Part shown: piece by piece, positions 19,779 to 28,670 of the stretch
Layout of the letters: each line of letters begins with the position of its first letter
Numbering within the stretch: position 1 is the stretch's first letter
Assembly: GCA_903945495.1 (NCBI GenBank)
Contig: CAJAVU010000023.1
Location: 21,220-85,219, forward strand
DNA length: 64,000 nucleotides
From: an uncultured Flavobacteriales bacterium
Lineage (GTDB): Bacteria; Bacteroidota; Bacteroidia; Flavobacteriales_D; Crocinitomicaceae
Reading direction: 5' to 3'
The notes under the pieces: generated by a model
The model's input: only the letters and a program-made list of their open reading frames with translations
The model's database searches: none
What the model was told of the DNA's origin: nothing
Translations under genes and position numbers: made by a program

Positions 19779-21182
19779 ATGAGTTCTTACGATATTACAA
19801 TTATTGGATCTGGGCCTGGTGGTTATGTAGCTGCAATTAGATGCGCCCAATTAGGTATGAAAACAGCCTTAATTGAAAAATACGACACATTAGGCGGAAC
19901 ATGTTTAAATGTAGGTTGTATCCCTTCAAAAGCATTGTTGGATTCATCTGAGCATTATCACAACGCTATTCATAATTTCGAAGAACATGGAATTATCGTT
20001 AAGGATGTGAAAGCAAACCTAGAGCAAATGATTAAACGTAAAAGTGAGGTTATTGCTCAAACGTGTGCTGGAATCAAATTCTTGATGGACAAAAACAAAG
20101 TAGATGTGTTGACTGGAGTTGGTTCATTCGTGGACAAAAACACGATCAAGGTGAAAGATAACAGTGGAACTGAAACGACTATCAGTACAAAAAATGTAAT
20201 TATCGCAACAGGTTCTAAACCAAATTTCTTCCCAGGAATGGAACCAGATAAAAAACGCATTATCACTTCTACCGAAGCATTAAAAATGACGGAAATCCCG
20301 AAAAAAATGCTTGTGATTGGTGGTGGAGTTATTGGATTAGAATTAGGTTCTGTTTACGCACGTTTAGGAACTGAAATCGAAGTAATCGAATTCGCAAATA
20401 CGATCATTCCTACAATGGACGCAACCTTAGGTAAAGAACTTACGCGTGTATTGAAAAAAGAAGGATTTAAATTCAACCTTGAGCACAAAGTTCAAAAAGT
20501 TGAGAACGTTGGTGATAAAGTTGTTTTAACTGCATTGAATAAAAAAGATGTTGAAGTTACTTTCGAAGCTGATTACTGTTTAGTTGCAGTGGGAAGAAAA
20601 CCATATACAGAAGGATTGAACCTTGAAGCTGCTGGTTTAAAAGTAAACAACAAAGGTCAAGTTGAAGTAAATGACCATTGTCAAACATCTGTTCCGAATA
20701 TTTATGCTATTGGTGATGTTGTTCGCGGAGCAATGTTAGCGCATAAAGCTGAAGAAGAAGGTGTTTATGTTGCTGAACAAATTGCTGGACAAAAACCGCA
20801 TATCAATTACGGTTTAATCCCAGGAGTTGTTTACACGTGGCCAGAAGTTGCTGCAGTTGGTAAAACAGAAGAAGAATTAAAAGCTGCTGGTGTTGAATAC
20901 AAAGTAGGTTCATTCCCAATCAAAGCATTAGGAAGAGCGCGTGCAAGTATGGATACTGCTGGTTTAGTGAAAATTCTTGCTGATAAAAACACAGATGAAA
21001 TATTAGGTGTTCACATGATTGCTCCACGTGCTGCGGATTTAATTATGGAAGCTGTAACAGCAATGGAGTACAGAGCATCAGCGGAAGATATCGCACGCAT
21101 TTGTCATCCACACCCAACGTATTCTGAAGCAATCAAAGAAGCTGCTTTGGACGCAACAGATGCACGAGCATTACACGTATAA
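19779..21182 (+). CDS. lpdA: Dihydrolipoyl dehydrogenase (E3)
   Basis: The 467-residue FAD flavoenzyme has the N-terminal GSGPGGYVAAIRCAQLG FAD motif and the redox-active disulfide GGTCLNVGCIPSKALL (about residues 39-54). It also has the NAD-binding GGGVIGLELGSVYARLG (about 182-198), and the C-terminal His-Glu dyad region ICHPHPTYSEAIKEAA. It reoxidises dihydrolipoyl groups of pyruvate/2-oxoglutarate dehydrogenase and the glycine cleavage system. It is monocistronic, with its own promoter box and terminator. Confidence 0.96.
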   Translation: MSSYDITIIGSGPGGYVAAIRCAQLGMKTALIEKYDTLGGTCLNVGCIPSKALLDSSEHYHNAIHNFEEHGIIVKDVKANLEQMIKRKSEVIAQTCAGIKFLMDKNKVDVLTGVGSFVDKNTIKVKDNSGTETTISTKNVIIATGSKPNFFPGMEPDKKRIITSTEALKMTEIPKKMLVIGGGVIGLELGSVYARLGTEIEVIEFANTIIPTMDATLGKELTRVLKKEGFKFNLEHKVQKVENVGDKVVLTALNKKDVEVTFEADYCLVAVGRKPYTEGLNLEAAGLKVNNKGQVEVNDHCQTSVPNIYAIGDVVRGAMLAHKAEEEGVYVAEQIAGQKPHINYGLIPGVVYTWPEVAAVGKTEEELKAAGVEYKVGSFPIKALGRARASMDTAGLVKILADKNTDEILGVHMIAPRAADLIMEAVTAMEYRASAEDIARICHPHPTYSEAIKEAALDATDARALHV

Positions 21183-21201
21183 TACGATACAAAATCATAG
21201 T

Positions 21202-21231
21202 AAAAGCCCCGAATCTACGGGGCTTTTTTTT
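21202..21231 (+). terminator. Rho-independent terminator after lpdA
   Basis: Arms AAAAGCCCCG and CGGGGCTTTT enclose a 6-nt loop and are followed by eight T. It is a textbook intrinsic terminator. Confidence 0.95.
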
Positions 21232-21337
21232 GTGTCCAAAAGTTGGAAAAGTTGGAATTTGTTTGAATTGTTAAAGAATCTAAAAAAGCGCATAAACTAA
21301 GTTGTTCTTCGTTTGTTATATAACTAAAGCAAACACA

Positions 21338-21973
21338 ATGGCAACAAAAGAAAAAATCACCAAAGCGTACATCGAATTCGAATTAATGAATGGTCGAGCG
21401 CCACATTCCGCATTCGAATTGTGCAAGAAATTAAAAATTGAAGAAGCAACCTTCTACAAATCGTTTTCAACCTTGAATGCGATTCGTGAAGAAATCCTTG
21501 TCAATACACTTTCGACAACCTTTGAGATAATTGAAAATGATCCTGAATACCAAGGATATTCTGCTAGAGAAAAAGCACTTGCTATCTTTTATACGCTTTT
21601 TGCTCAATTGGAGAAAAATCGCTCTTACTTTTTGGCTAAATACAGTTCCTTAAAAGAAGCACCTCATCAATTCAAAGAATGGGATTCATTTATGAAAACC
21701 CTAGACATGCGTTTGAATGAAGTTTTGCAAGAAGCGAAAAGCTCTCAAGAAATCATCGATCGACCATTGATTGGCGAACATTACCACAAAGGATTCAAAT
21801 TAATTTTCTCCTATGTTTTCCGTGTTTGGATCAATGATACTTCTGCAGAATTTGCTACAACTGATGCTGCCATCGAAAAAAGTGTGAATCTAAGTTTTGA
21901 TTTGTTGGCCACTTCCCCACTCGATTCCATTCTTGATTTTGGGAAATTTGCGTTTAAAACAAAAGTCTTTTAA
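21338..21973 (+). CDS. TetR-family transcriptional regulator
   Basis: The 211-residue protein starts at ATG 21338; an in-frame TTG at 21302 would add 12 residues not expected in the family. Residues 1-50 form a TetR-like helix-turn-helix (FELCKKLKIEEATFYKSFST). The remaining helical domain is a C-terminal ligand/dimer domain of unknown ligand. Its stop is 2 nt before the AarF-like kinase gene, so it probably controls this two-gene operon. The conserved juxtaposition of TetR and AarF genes in Bacteroidota is something I recall rather than can test here. Confidence 0.8.
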   Translation: MATKEKITKAYIEFELMNGRAPHSAFELCKKLKIEEATFYKSFSTLNAIREEILVNTLSTTFEIIENDPEYQGYSAREKALAIFYTLFAQLEKNRSYFLAKYSSLKEAPHQFKEWDSFMKTLDMRLNEVLQEAKSSQEIIDRPLIGEHYHKGFKLIFSYVFRVWINDTSAEFATTDAAIEKSVNLSFDLLATSPLDSILDFGKFAFKTKVF

Positions 21974-21975
21974 AC

Positions 21976-23286
21976 ATGAGCGCCGATAAAGGAATGGACA
22001 AAATTCCAACATCCAAAGTTCAACGCGCAGCAAAAATCATTGGGACCAGTGCGAAAGTTGGTGGAAACTACGTGAAATACTTCGCTAAAAAGACCATCAA
22101 TCCTAGTCTTACAAAAGATGATTTGCACAGCGACAATGCCAATGACATCTATAAATCCTTAAGTGAATTGAAAGGAAGCGCTTTGAAAGTTGCGCAAATG
22201 ATGAGCATGGACAATAATGTACTACCACAAGCGTATCAAGATAAATTCTCACTCGCTCAATACAATGCACCTGCTCTATCGTTTCCCTTGATTCAAAAAA
22301 CGTTCATGCAACAAATGGGTAAAAAGCCCCATGAATTGTTTGATTCATTTTCGAAAGAAGCAATTCATGCTGCGAGTATTGGTCAAGTGCACGAAGCGCG
22401 CAAAGGAGATTTACATTTAGCAGTTAAAATTCAATATCCAGGAGTTGCTGATGCGATTTCATCCGATTTAAAACTTGTAAAGCCATTAGCCGCACAACTT
22501 TTAAATGTGAAAAGTTCCGAAATCAAACTGTACATGGATGAAGTGGAAGCGAAATTGATTGAAGAAACCGATTACGAATTGGAACTCATTCGTTCGACTG
22601 AAATTGCTCAAGCATGTTCTTCACTTAAAGGACTTCGATTCCCAACATATTATCCAGAACTATCGAATAAGCGCATTTTAACGATGGATTGGATTGAAGG
22701 TGAAATGTTGCCCGAATTTCTTGCTAAAAAGCCTTCACAAGCGCTAAGAAACCAAATAGGACAATCGCTATGGGATTTCTACTTGTACCAAATGAAAGTT
22801 GTTCGCAAAGTACACGCTGATCCGCATCCAGGAAATTTCATTGTTGATAGTGAGAATAATCTGTGTGTATTGGATTTTGGATGTGTAAAGGAAATTCCGT
22901 CTGAGTTTTTTGACAACTATTTTCAGCTATTGAAACCAGGTGTGTTTGAGGATACCGAACGTTTGTATTCCTTGTACTACAAACTTGATTTCTTCAGAAA
23001 AGACGATTCGCCAGAAACAATTGAGTTTCTGAAAGAAGTCTATCACGAAATGATTTCCTTGCTGTCTAAACCATTTTACACAGCAACTTTCGATTTCTCC
23101 GACAAAGCGTTCTTTACGCAAATCTATACGATGGGTGAAGGATTCTCGAAGAATAAAACCTTCCGCAAAATGAACAATGCACGCGGTTCAAAAGATGCGA
23201 TTTACGTAATGAGAACGTTCTTCGGCTTGTATTCCTTATTGCATTTATTGGAAGCTGAAGTACAATTGAATTATACCTTGGATTAA
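21976..23286 (+). CDS. AarF/UbiB (ABC1) atypical kinase
   Basis: 436 residues with the kinase-like ABC1 core. The Ala-rich loop is AASIGQVHEA (residues ~135), the catalytic-loop equivalent is HADPHPGNF (about 277-285), and the Mg-binding DFG is LDFGCVKE (about 297-304). The N-terminal family motif KxGQ is present as LKVAQMMSMD (about 71-80), with Ala in place of Gly. UbiB-type proteins are ATPases that support isoprenoid quinone and other lipid pathways. No C-terminal membrane anchor is obvious, unlike E. coli UbiB. It follows the TetR gene directly and ends at a bidirectional terminator. Confidence 0.88.
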   Translation: MSADKGMDKIPTSKVQRAAKIIGTSAKVGGNYVKYFAKKTINPSLTKDDLHSDNANDIYKSLSELKGSALKVAQMMSMDNNVLPQAYQDKFSLAQYNAPALSFPLIQKTFMQQMGKKPHELFDSFSKEAIHAASIGQVHEARKGDLHLAVKIQYPGVADAISSDLKLVKPLAAQLLNVKSSEIKLYMDEVEAKLIEETDYELELIRSTEIAQACSSLKGLRFPTYYPELSNKRILTMDWIEGEMLPEFLAKKPSQALRNQIGQSLWDFYLYQMKVVRKVHADPHPGNFIVDSENNLCVLDFGCVKEIPSEFFDNYFQLLKPGVFEDTERLYSLYYKLDFFRKDDSPETIEFLKEVYHEMISLLSKPFYTATFDFSDKAFFTQIYTMGEGFSKNKTFRKMNNARGSKDAIYVMRTFFGLYSLLHLLEAEVQLNYTLD

Positions 23287-23304
23287 TCAGATAAACTTAT
23301 AAAA

Positions 23305-23337
23305 CAAAAAGCCCAGTAATTTCTTACCGGGCTTTTT
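23305..23337. terminator. Bidirectional terminator between the AarF-like gene and the S46 peptidase gene
   Basis: AAAAAGCCC-A-GTAA and TTAC-C-GGGCTTTTT form a hairpin with one internal mismatch and a 4-nt loop. A-run and T-run flank it, so it can serve both convergent genes. Confidence 0.88.
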
Positions 23338-23353
23338 AAATTCTTAATAAGAA

Positions 23354-25492
23354 CTACTCCTTCACCAAGACCATTTCATCCACTAAATGTTTCGCACCAG
23401 AGTATTTATCCATCACCCACATAACGTAGCGAATATCAACAACAACGTTTCTACAACGATTTGGATCAAACATGTAATCAGACATTGTACTTTCCCATGT
23501 GCGGTCAAAGTTCAAGCCCATTAAGTTTCCGTTTGCATCAATTACCGGCGAACCAGAGTTTCCTCCTGTTGTGTGATTTGAACCTGTGAAACATACCCAC
23601 AATTCACCATCCTGCGCATAATCGCCATAGTCTTTGTTTTTGTGCATTTCCAACATGCGCGGCAACAATTCAAAATCAGGATTTCCAGTGTTGTATTTCG
23701 CAATGATTCCATCCAATGTTGTGTGTTCAGTATACGCCATTCCATCTGTTGGAGACGAACCTTCCAATTGTCCGTATGTAATTCTCAATGTACTATTTGC
23801 ATCTGCCCAATGTTTTGCATCAGGGAACATTTCATATTTTCCTTGTACATACACTTTCAACAAAGCATTCATTTGATCATCAAACGCTTGGTATTTTGGC
23901 AATACATTTTCTTTGAAATCCTTTGTCAATTTTGCGTACAATTTGAAACCTGGATCCTTAGCAATTGCTTTTACTGATTTCTCTTTGAACTTTTGCAAGA
24001 AAGCAACATAACGATCTTTATTTGTAAGAATCGATTTTGCGAAAATTGCTTTTGACAATCCATTCACATAATTTACATCTGCAATAGATTCTGCATCTAC
24101 GTTTACTTGCGTAAAGTATTCCATCGTCAACAAATCAAAAATCTTTTGATCGACTCCAGCGTCATAATTTTTGAAGAAGCTATCAGCACCTTTTATCATT
24201 TTATCAATCTGTGCATTCAACTCACCTTTCTCTTTGTATTTAGCATAGTTCGTTGTTAAATCGTCAATCGCTCGTGCCAATTTATAAAATTCTGGTCCAA
24301 CATATAAATACTCAATCGCCATCGAATAACGGAATTCCCATTCACTTCCTTCTGCAACCAATTTATTCATTTGATTGACCAATTGACCATACGCTCCGTT
24401 CCATTTATCATTCGTCGCGGCCATGTCATTGTATTCTTTTTCTTTCCCAATTTTAACGGAAACTCCATCCAAACGTTTTAATCCGTCTACTTGTCCAATC
24501 CATTTTTTATAGGCATTCGCAATACTTGCTTGTTTCGCAGAATATTTGATACGAATTTCATCAGACGAACGCATCGCAGCATCAATCACACTCAATGATT
24601 TCTCACGCATTTTGATTCGCGCCGGACGTTCTTTTTCAACGATAAATTTCAAATAACCTGACGCAACGTGCTGTTCCGTTTCTCCTGGAAAACCATACAC
24701 CATTGTAAAATCACCTACTTTTCTGTTTTTAAACGAAATTGGCAAGAAATGAATTGGAGAATATGGAACATTGTTCGTTGAATACTCAGCTGGTTTGTTG
24801 TCCGTTCCAGCATAAATTCTAAAAACAGAAAAATCTCCTGTATGTCTTGGCCAAACCCAGTTGTCTGTGTCACCACCAAATTTTCCAATTGAATTCGGAG
24901 GCGTTCCAACCAAACGCACATCTTTAAATACTTCTTTCACGATAATGTAAAAGTGATTTCCAAAATTAAATGGTTTGATTTCCGCTTCATAATGTGTTCC
25001 AACCGTTGCATCTTTGATCAATTGCTCCATGTTTTTACGCATCGCTGCAGCGCGTTTCTCAGCACTTTCAGATTCTACAACACCAAACATTACAGAAGCC
25101 GTAACATCATCAATTCGCACCATGCGTGAAGCTGTCAAACCAGCGTTTGGTAATTCTTCCGCGTAATTTTTAGCCCAAAATCCATTCTTCAAGTAATCCT
25201 TTTCAAGCGATGAATGCGATTGAATTTGTGAATAACCACAGTGATGGTTTGTCAACAACAATCCTTTTCCTGAAACCAATTCAGCAGTACAACCACCACC
25301 AAAATGCATGATTGCATCCTTCAAACTTGAATGGTTTACATCGTAAATATCCTTTGCTGATAATTTCATTCCTTTCGCTTGCATGTCTGATTCAAAGGCA
25401 GAAATAACAGACGGAATCAACATTCCCTCTTCTGCGAAACAGTTGATAAATGTGATGAATGATAAACTTAATGATACTAAAAACTTTTTCAT
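23354..25492 (-). CDS. S46-family dipeptidyl-peptidase, predicted acidic-specific (DPP11 type)
   Basis: 712 residues with a signal peptide (about 1-20). The chymotrypsin-like triad of S46 is visible: His84 in TNHHCGYS, Asp in FGGDTDNWVWPRHTGDF, and Ser646 in GGNSGSPVID. S46 enzymes release dipeptides from the N-terminus of peptides in the periplasm. In this family the residue 18 positions after the catalytic Ser sets P1 specificity: Gly in DPP7 (hydrophobic), Arg in DPP11 (Asp/Glu). Here it is Arg664 (NFDRTWES), so DPP11-like specificity is predicted. A TAATTTTG box sits 19 nt upstream. It supports peptide nutrition. Confidence 0.93.
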   Translation of the reverse strand: MKKFLVSLSLSFITFINCFAEEGMLIPSVISAFESDMQAKGMKLSAKDIYDVNHSSLKDAIMHFGGGCTAELVSGKGLLLTNHHCGYSQIQSHSSLEKDYLKNGFWAKNYAEELPNAGLTASRMVRIDDVTASVMFGVVESESAEKRAAAMRKNMEQLIKDATVGTHYEAEIKPFNFGNHFYIIVKEVFKDVRLVGTPPNSIGKFGGDTDNWVWPRHTGDFSVFRIYAGTDNKPAEYSTNNVPYSPIHFLPISFKNRKVGDFTMVYGFPGETEQHVASGYLKFIVEKERPARIKMREKSLSVIDAAMRSSDEIRIKYSAKQASIANAYKKWIGQVDGLKRLDGVSVKIGKEKEYNDMAATNDKWNGAYGQLVNQMNKLVAEGSEWEFRYSMAIEYLYVGPEFYKLARAIDDLTTNYAKYKEKGELNAQIDKMIKGADSFFKNYDAGVDQKIFDLLTMEYFTQVNVDAESIADVNYVNGLSKAIFAKSILTNKDRYVAFLQKFKEKSVKAIAKDPGFKLYAKLTKDFKENVLPKYQAFDDQMNALLKVYVQGKYEMFPDAKHWADANSTLRITYGQLEGSSPTDGMAYTEHTTLDGIIAKYNTGNPDFELLPRMLEMHKNKDYGDYAQDGELWVCFTGSNHTTGGNSGSPVIDANGNLMGLNFDRTWESTMSDYMFDPNRCRNVVVDIRYVMWVMDKYSGAKHLVDEMVLVKE

Positions 25493-25511
25493 ACGCTAAA
25501 ATGATAAGTTC

Positions 25512-25519
25512 CAAAATTA
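25512..25519 (-). promoter_or_regulatory. -7 box of the S46 peptidase gene
   Basis: The minus strand reads TAATTTTG (TAnnTTTG), ending 19 nt before the ATG at 25492. Confidence 0.55.
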
Positions 25520-25633
25520 AGTAAAATGATTCGAAATGTGCCAATTAAAGGACAAACGAGCTCACTCACTTATTAACACAGGATTTTCGCCCTTTTTCGG
25601 TAATAATTCGAAAAAAATAGCAACTTTGTGATT

Positions 25634-26293
25634 ATGGAAATAATGAATCAAATTTTTCGTCTAGGAGTTGTTTTTGCCATCTTCGGATTTATCTGGGGAA
25701 TTTTTGAGCTTGGATTAAATGTAATGAGTGGCGGCAGAACGCGTACAATTGCAGAGGTTTATTTTATTAAGGCGTTCAAGTATTTATTCTTGGTAGATGT
25801 TACCTTTTTGTTTTGTTTGGACGATGCACAAAATTTGATTTCAACGTTTAACATCGTTATTGCTGGCTTGGTTTTATTAACGTATTTCGTTGGAAAATTT
25901 CAAAATCAGCAGAATAAAATGGCCATGTTTCAGATGATGGGAGCTGGAATGACACCAAAGCAAACCACTTTTAATATGCGAGTTGAAATTGGAGTAATTG
26001 TATTGGCAATTGGCGTTTTTAGTTTATTTATTTTCTATCCGGATATTGCTAAAAACCCTATTTCCATTTGGTTTCACGAAAGCATTATCAACATTGAAGA
26101 CACTCCAGTTTTCGGTTTTATTTTCAAAGTAATTGGATTCTTCTTTTTGGTGAGTATGATTTTCAAAATGTTGAATGGTTTCAACTATTTGATTTCAGGA
26201 AAACCATTTGTTCAAGCGAGTTCGTCATTTCAATCGTTCACGAAAAATAAGAAAGACGACGAATTTGACGATTACGAAGAATTGGATAACTAA
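25634..26293 (+). CDS. Integral membrane protein of unknown function
   Basis: 219 residues with about five hydrophobic segments (near 5-25, 38-55, 65-85, 118-138 and 168-190). The C-terminal tail is polar and acidic (KKDDEFDDYEELDN). No family is recognised. ATG 25634 is preferred; an upstream GTG at 25628 would add two residues and overlaps a near-consensus box (CAACTTTG 25621-25628). Its last 4 nt overlap the end of convergent coaE. Confidence 0.6.
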   Translation: MEIMNQIFRLGVVFAIFGFIWGIFELGLNVMSGGRTRTIAEVYFIKAFKYLFLVDVTFLFCLDDAQNLISTFNIVIAGLVLLTYFVGKFQNQQNKMAMFQMMGAGMTPKQTTFNMRVEIGVIVLAIGVFSLFIFYPDIAKNPISIWFHESIINIEDTPVFGFIFKVIGFFFLVSMIFKMLNGFNYLISGKPFVQASSSFQSFTKNKKDDEFDDYEELDN

Positions 26294-26862
26294 AGCGTTG
26301 CCAAAAAGGCTTCGACCTGAGTAATTAGTGGTTGTTTTTCATCGTTATTGATTGCGTAGTTCGCCAATTCTTGCTTTTTCTCATCTGGCCATTGCTTGCT
26401 CATTCGCTCCTCTACTTGTTCAGCGGACATTTTATCGCGTTCCATCACACGTTGAATACGTAATTCTTTAGGTGCAGTAACCAGTAGATTCAAATCCATT
26501 GTTTTGTACGCACCAGTTTCAAATAGAATTGCTGCTTCATTAAAAACGTAAGGAGATGTTTGACTATTGCACCAATCAACAAATGCAGAACGCACTTTTG
26601 GATGAATGATTTGGTTCACTTGAATGCGCAATTGATCATCTGTGAAAAGTTGTTGCGCTAAAAAGGGACGGTTCAGTTCATCATCAATGTAAACTTCCGT
26701 CCCTAGTAATTGTATCAGCTGACTTCGAATTTCTGGATCCGTATCAACAAGTATTTTCGCAGCTAAGTCTGAATAATACACTGGATAACCAAGCGTTTCA
26801 AGAATCTTTCCAATAAGGCTTTTTCCTGAACCTATTCCGCCAGTTAATCCAATTTTCAGCAC
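26290..26862 (-). CDS. coaE: Dephospho-CoA kinase
   Basis: The 190-residue P-loop kinase begins MLKIGLTGGIGSGKSLIGK (Walker A) and carries the CoaE-typical YYSDLAAKILV (substrate aspartate), FNEAAILFETGAY and VTAPKELRIQRVMERD motifs. It phosphorylates the ribose 3'-OH of dephospho-CoA in the last step of CoA synthesis. It begins 5 nt after the SiaC-like gene and is the third gene of the siaB-siaC-coaE run. It overlaps the 3' end of the convergent membrane-protein gene by 4 nt. Confidence 0.94.
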   Translation of the reverse strand: MLKIGLTGGIGSGKSLIGKILETLGYPVYYSDLAAKILVDTDPEIRSQLIQLLGTEVYIDDELNRPFLAQQLFTDDQLRIQVNQIIHPKVRSAFVDWCNSQTSPYVFNEAAILFETGAYKTMDLNLLVTAPKELRIQRVMERDKMSAEQVEERMSKQWPDEKKQELANYAINNDEKQPLITQVEAFLATL

Positions 26863-26867
26863 AGCGA

Positions 26868-27245
26868 TTAAATTTCTTCTACTTCAATCATTTTAAATGG
26901 AAGCTTGATAATTGCTTGGTAATCTTCACCAGCTTCTTCCATATCTTCATCATCTTCTTCGAAATACCAATTCACTGAAACATCTGTTCCGTTCAATTTT
27001 TCTAACTTCTTGAATAAATCCAATATACATTTTGAAGATGAAGTGTTGAAGTATTCCAATTTCATTTCAATCACCGTTTGTGAACCAGGATTTTCAGCAT
27101 AATCATCAATCCAATCATTCAATGGTTTATAAAATTCAATTGAATTCTCAGGTATCGATCTCCCTTTCAACAACAATGTTCCCGCAGCAGGATCAAAAAC
27201 AACTTCTGGTGTTTTCGCTGAAGCCTCTAAAATCAACTTTTCCAT
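26868..27245 (-). CDS. SiaC-family regulatory phosphoprotein (DUF1987)
   Basis: The 125-residue protein begins EKLILEASAKTPEVVFDP and contains YFNTSSSKCILDLFKKLEKL, the DUF1987 signature surrounding the phosphorylated Thr/Ser. In Pseudomonas, SiaC is an STAS-like partner protein, phosphorylated by the kinase SiaB and dephosphorylated by the phosphatase SiaA; when unphosphorylated it activates the diguanylate cyclase SiaD. Here the SiaB homologue is directly upstream (7 nt gap), but no SiaA or SiaD gene is in the window. The C-terminal quarter is very acidic. The target is therefore unknown. Confidence 0.87.
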   Translation of the reverse strand: MEKLILEASAKTPEVVFDPAAGTLLLKGRSIPENSIEFYKPLNDWIDDYAENPGSQTVIEMKLEYFNTSSSKCILDLFKKLEKLNGTDVSVNWYFEEDDEDMEEAGEDYQAIIKLPFKMIEVEEI

Positions 27246-27252
27246 CTTTCTA

Positions 27253-27807
27253 TTAATCTATTTTTACGTTCAAGCAAAAAAAGCTTGTTTCATTATTTAT
27301 TTTCAAAAACTCAAAATCCAATTTGTTTCCTGATTTTCGTGCGATGTCAATCATTCCCAAACCTGCAGTTCCTTTATCGGATACCATTGAATTATTCAAA
27401 CTGCTTTGATAATATTCTTTTAATCCGTCCTTGTCCATTGAATTAATAATTTCCAAGCGATCTTTTAGCTCTTGAGCCTTATCGACATCAATGTAATTAC
27501 CTGTTTTTACAATGAAATGATCTTGTTCTTTCACAATCAGAACCAAGGCAGATTTTCGCTCTAACAATTCTTTTGAAGCAGGAGTTGCAGATTCTTCAAC
27601 ATGGTGATAGAGATTTTGCAAGCATTCTACCAAGACATTGAATACCTTTTTACGAATTCTTGGAGTCTCATGCATGGAATCCATTTTGGCCTCCATGATA
27701 TGTAAAACTGATGTCAGTAACTCAGCCGTTACAATACCTTTAAACGAAAGGATGACATTTTCATCTTCCATTGTTCGATACAGACTGTAGACGTTTGCTA
27801 GTGACAT
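27253..27807 (-). CDS. SiaB-family protein kinase (DUF6272)
   Basis: 184 residues from ATG 27807; an upstream in-frame TTG (27822) is less likely. The GHKL-type fold is suggested by the helix with NVLVECLQNLYHHVEE (N-box, Asn/Glu) and the glycine motif DKGTAGLGMIDIARKSG (G-box). SiaB kinases phosphorylate the SiaC partner encoded next. A TATATTTG box lies 17 nt upstream and the gene is divergent from a methyltransferase. It is the first gene of siaB-siaC-coaE. Confidence 0.85.
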   Translation of the reverse strand: MSLANVYSLYRTMEDENVILSFKGIVTAELLTSVLHIMEAKMDSMHETPRIRKKVFNVLVECLQNLYHHVEESATPASKELLERKSALVLIVKEQDHFIVKTGNYIDVDKAQELKDRLEIINSMDKDGLKEYYQSSLNNSMVSDKGTAGLGMIDIARKSGNKLDFEFLKINNETSFFCLNVKID

Positions 27808-27824
27808 TATGAATAGTTTCAAAA

Positions 27825-27832
27825 CAAATATA
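27825..27832 (-). promoter_or_regulatory. -7 box of the siaB-siaC-coaE run
   Basis: The minus strand reads TATATTTG (TAnnTTTG), 17 nt before the siaB-like ATG. A CTTG at 27851-27854 sits 18 nt further upstream as a partial -33 element. Confidence 0.6.
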
Positions 27833-27923
27833 ATGAATTGATTTTCACAGCAAGCAATTCTTCAAGAAAATAACTGAGAATGTATAAAATTAGCTATGCT
27901 GCTGCCAATAAGCAGTGAAAGAT

Positions 27924-27931
27924 TATCTTTG
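27924..27931 (+). promoter_or_regulatory. TAnnTTTG box abutting the methyltransferase start codon
   Basis: TATCTTTG ends 4 nt before the ATG at 27936. Transcription would begin at or beside the start codon. Confidence 0.55.
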
Positions 27932-27935
27932 TACC

Positions 27936-28670
27936 ATGAGTTCAAAAGAATGGTTTGCAGAGTGGTTTGACACCACGTATTATCACACTTTGTATAAAAA
28001 CAGAAATGATGAAGAGGCTGAACAGTTTATTTCCAAGCTTTTATCTTTTCTAAATTTAAAGAAAAATGCCTCTGTACTCGATTTGGCGTGTGGTAAAGGT
28101 CGACATTCTGTTACCTTGAACAAACACGGTTTGACTGTTTTAGGTGTTGATTTAGCTCCGAATAGTATTCAAGAAGCGCGTAAATCTCAAAAAACAGGAC
28201 TTTCATTTGATGTTCACGACATGCGTGAAGTGATTGAAGGAAAATCGTTTGATGCTATCTTCAATTTATTTACAAGCTTTGGTTATTTCGATGATTTACA
28301 AGACAATGTGCGCGTAATTCAATCAATGCATACCATGTTGAATGATGACGGAATTTTAGTAATTGATTTCATGAATGCAGCCAAGGTAATTGCGAATTTA
28401 GTTATCAAAGAAGAAAAAGAAATCGATGGCATTCAATTCAAAATAGAGCGCATTTATGACGGACAACACATTTTCAAACACATCAAATTCACCGATGATG
28501 GAAATGATTTTCACTTTACAGAACGTGTTCAAGCCTTGAAAAAAGATGATTTTTATGATTTATTGGCGCAGAATAAGTTTGAGATAATTCGTACTTTTGG
28601 CGACTTTTCATTAAATGATTTTGATGAAAACACATCGGATCGTTTGATCATTATTGCAAGAAAAAATTAA
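27936..28670 (+). CDS. Class I SAM-dependent methyltransferase
   Basis: 244 residues from ATG 27936; a GTG at 27915 would lie upstream of the promoter box and is rejected. Motif I is VLDLACGKGRHSVTLNKHG, followed by an acidic strand end GVDLAP, as in Rossmann-fold methyltransferases of the Methyltransf_25/11 group. The substrate is unknown. The stop overlaps the start of the ZIP transporter gene (TAATG), so the two are translationally coupled. Confidence 0.85.
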   Translation: MSSKEWFAEWFDTTYYHTLYKNRNDEEAEQFISKLLSFLNLKKNASVLDLACGKGRHSVTLNKHGLTVLGVDLAPNSIQEARKSQKTGLSFDVHDMREVIEGKSFDAIFNLFTSFGYFDDLQDNVRVIQSMHTMLNDDGILVIDFMNAAKVIANLVIKEEKEIDGIQFKIERIYDGQHIFKHIKFTDDGNDFHFTERVQALKKDDFYDLLAQNKFEIIRTFGDFSLNDFDENTSDRLIIIARKN

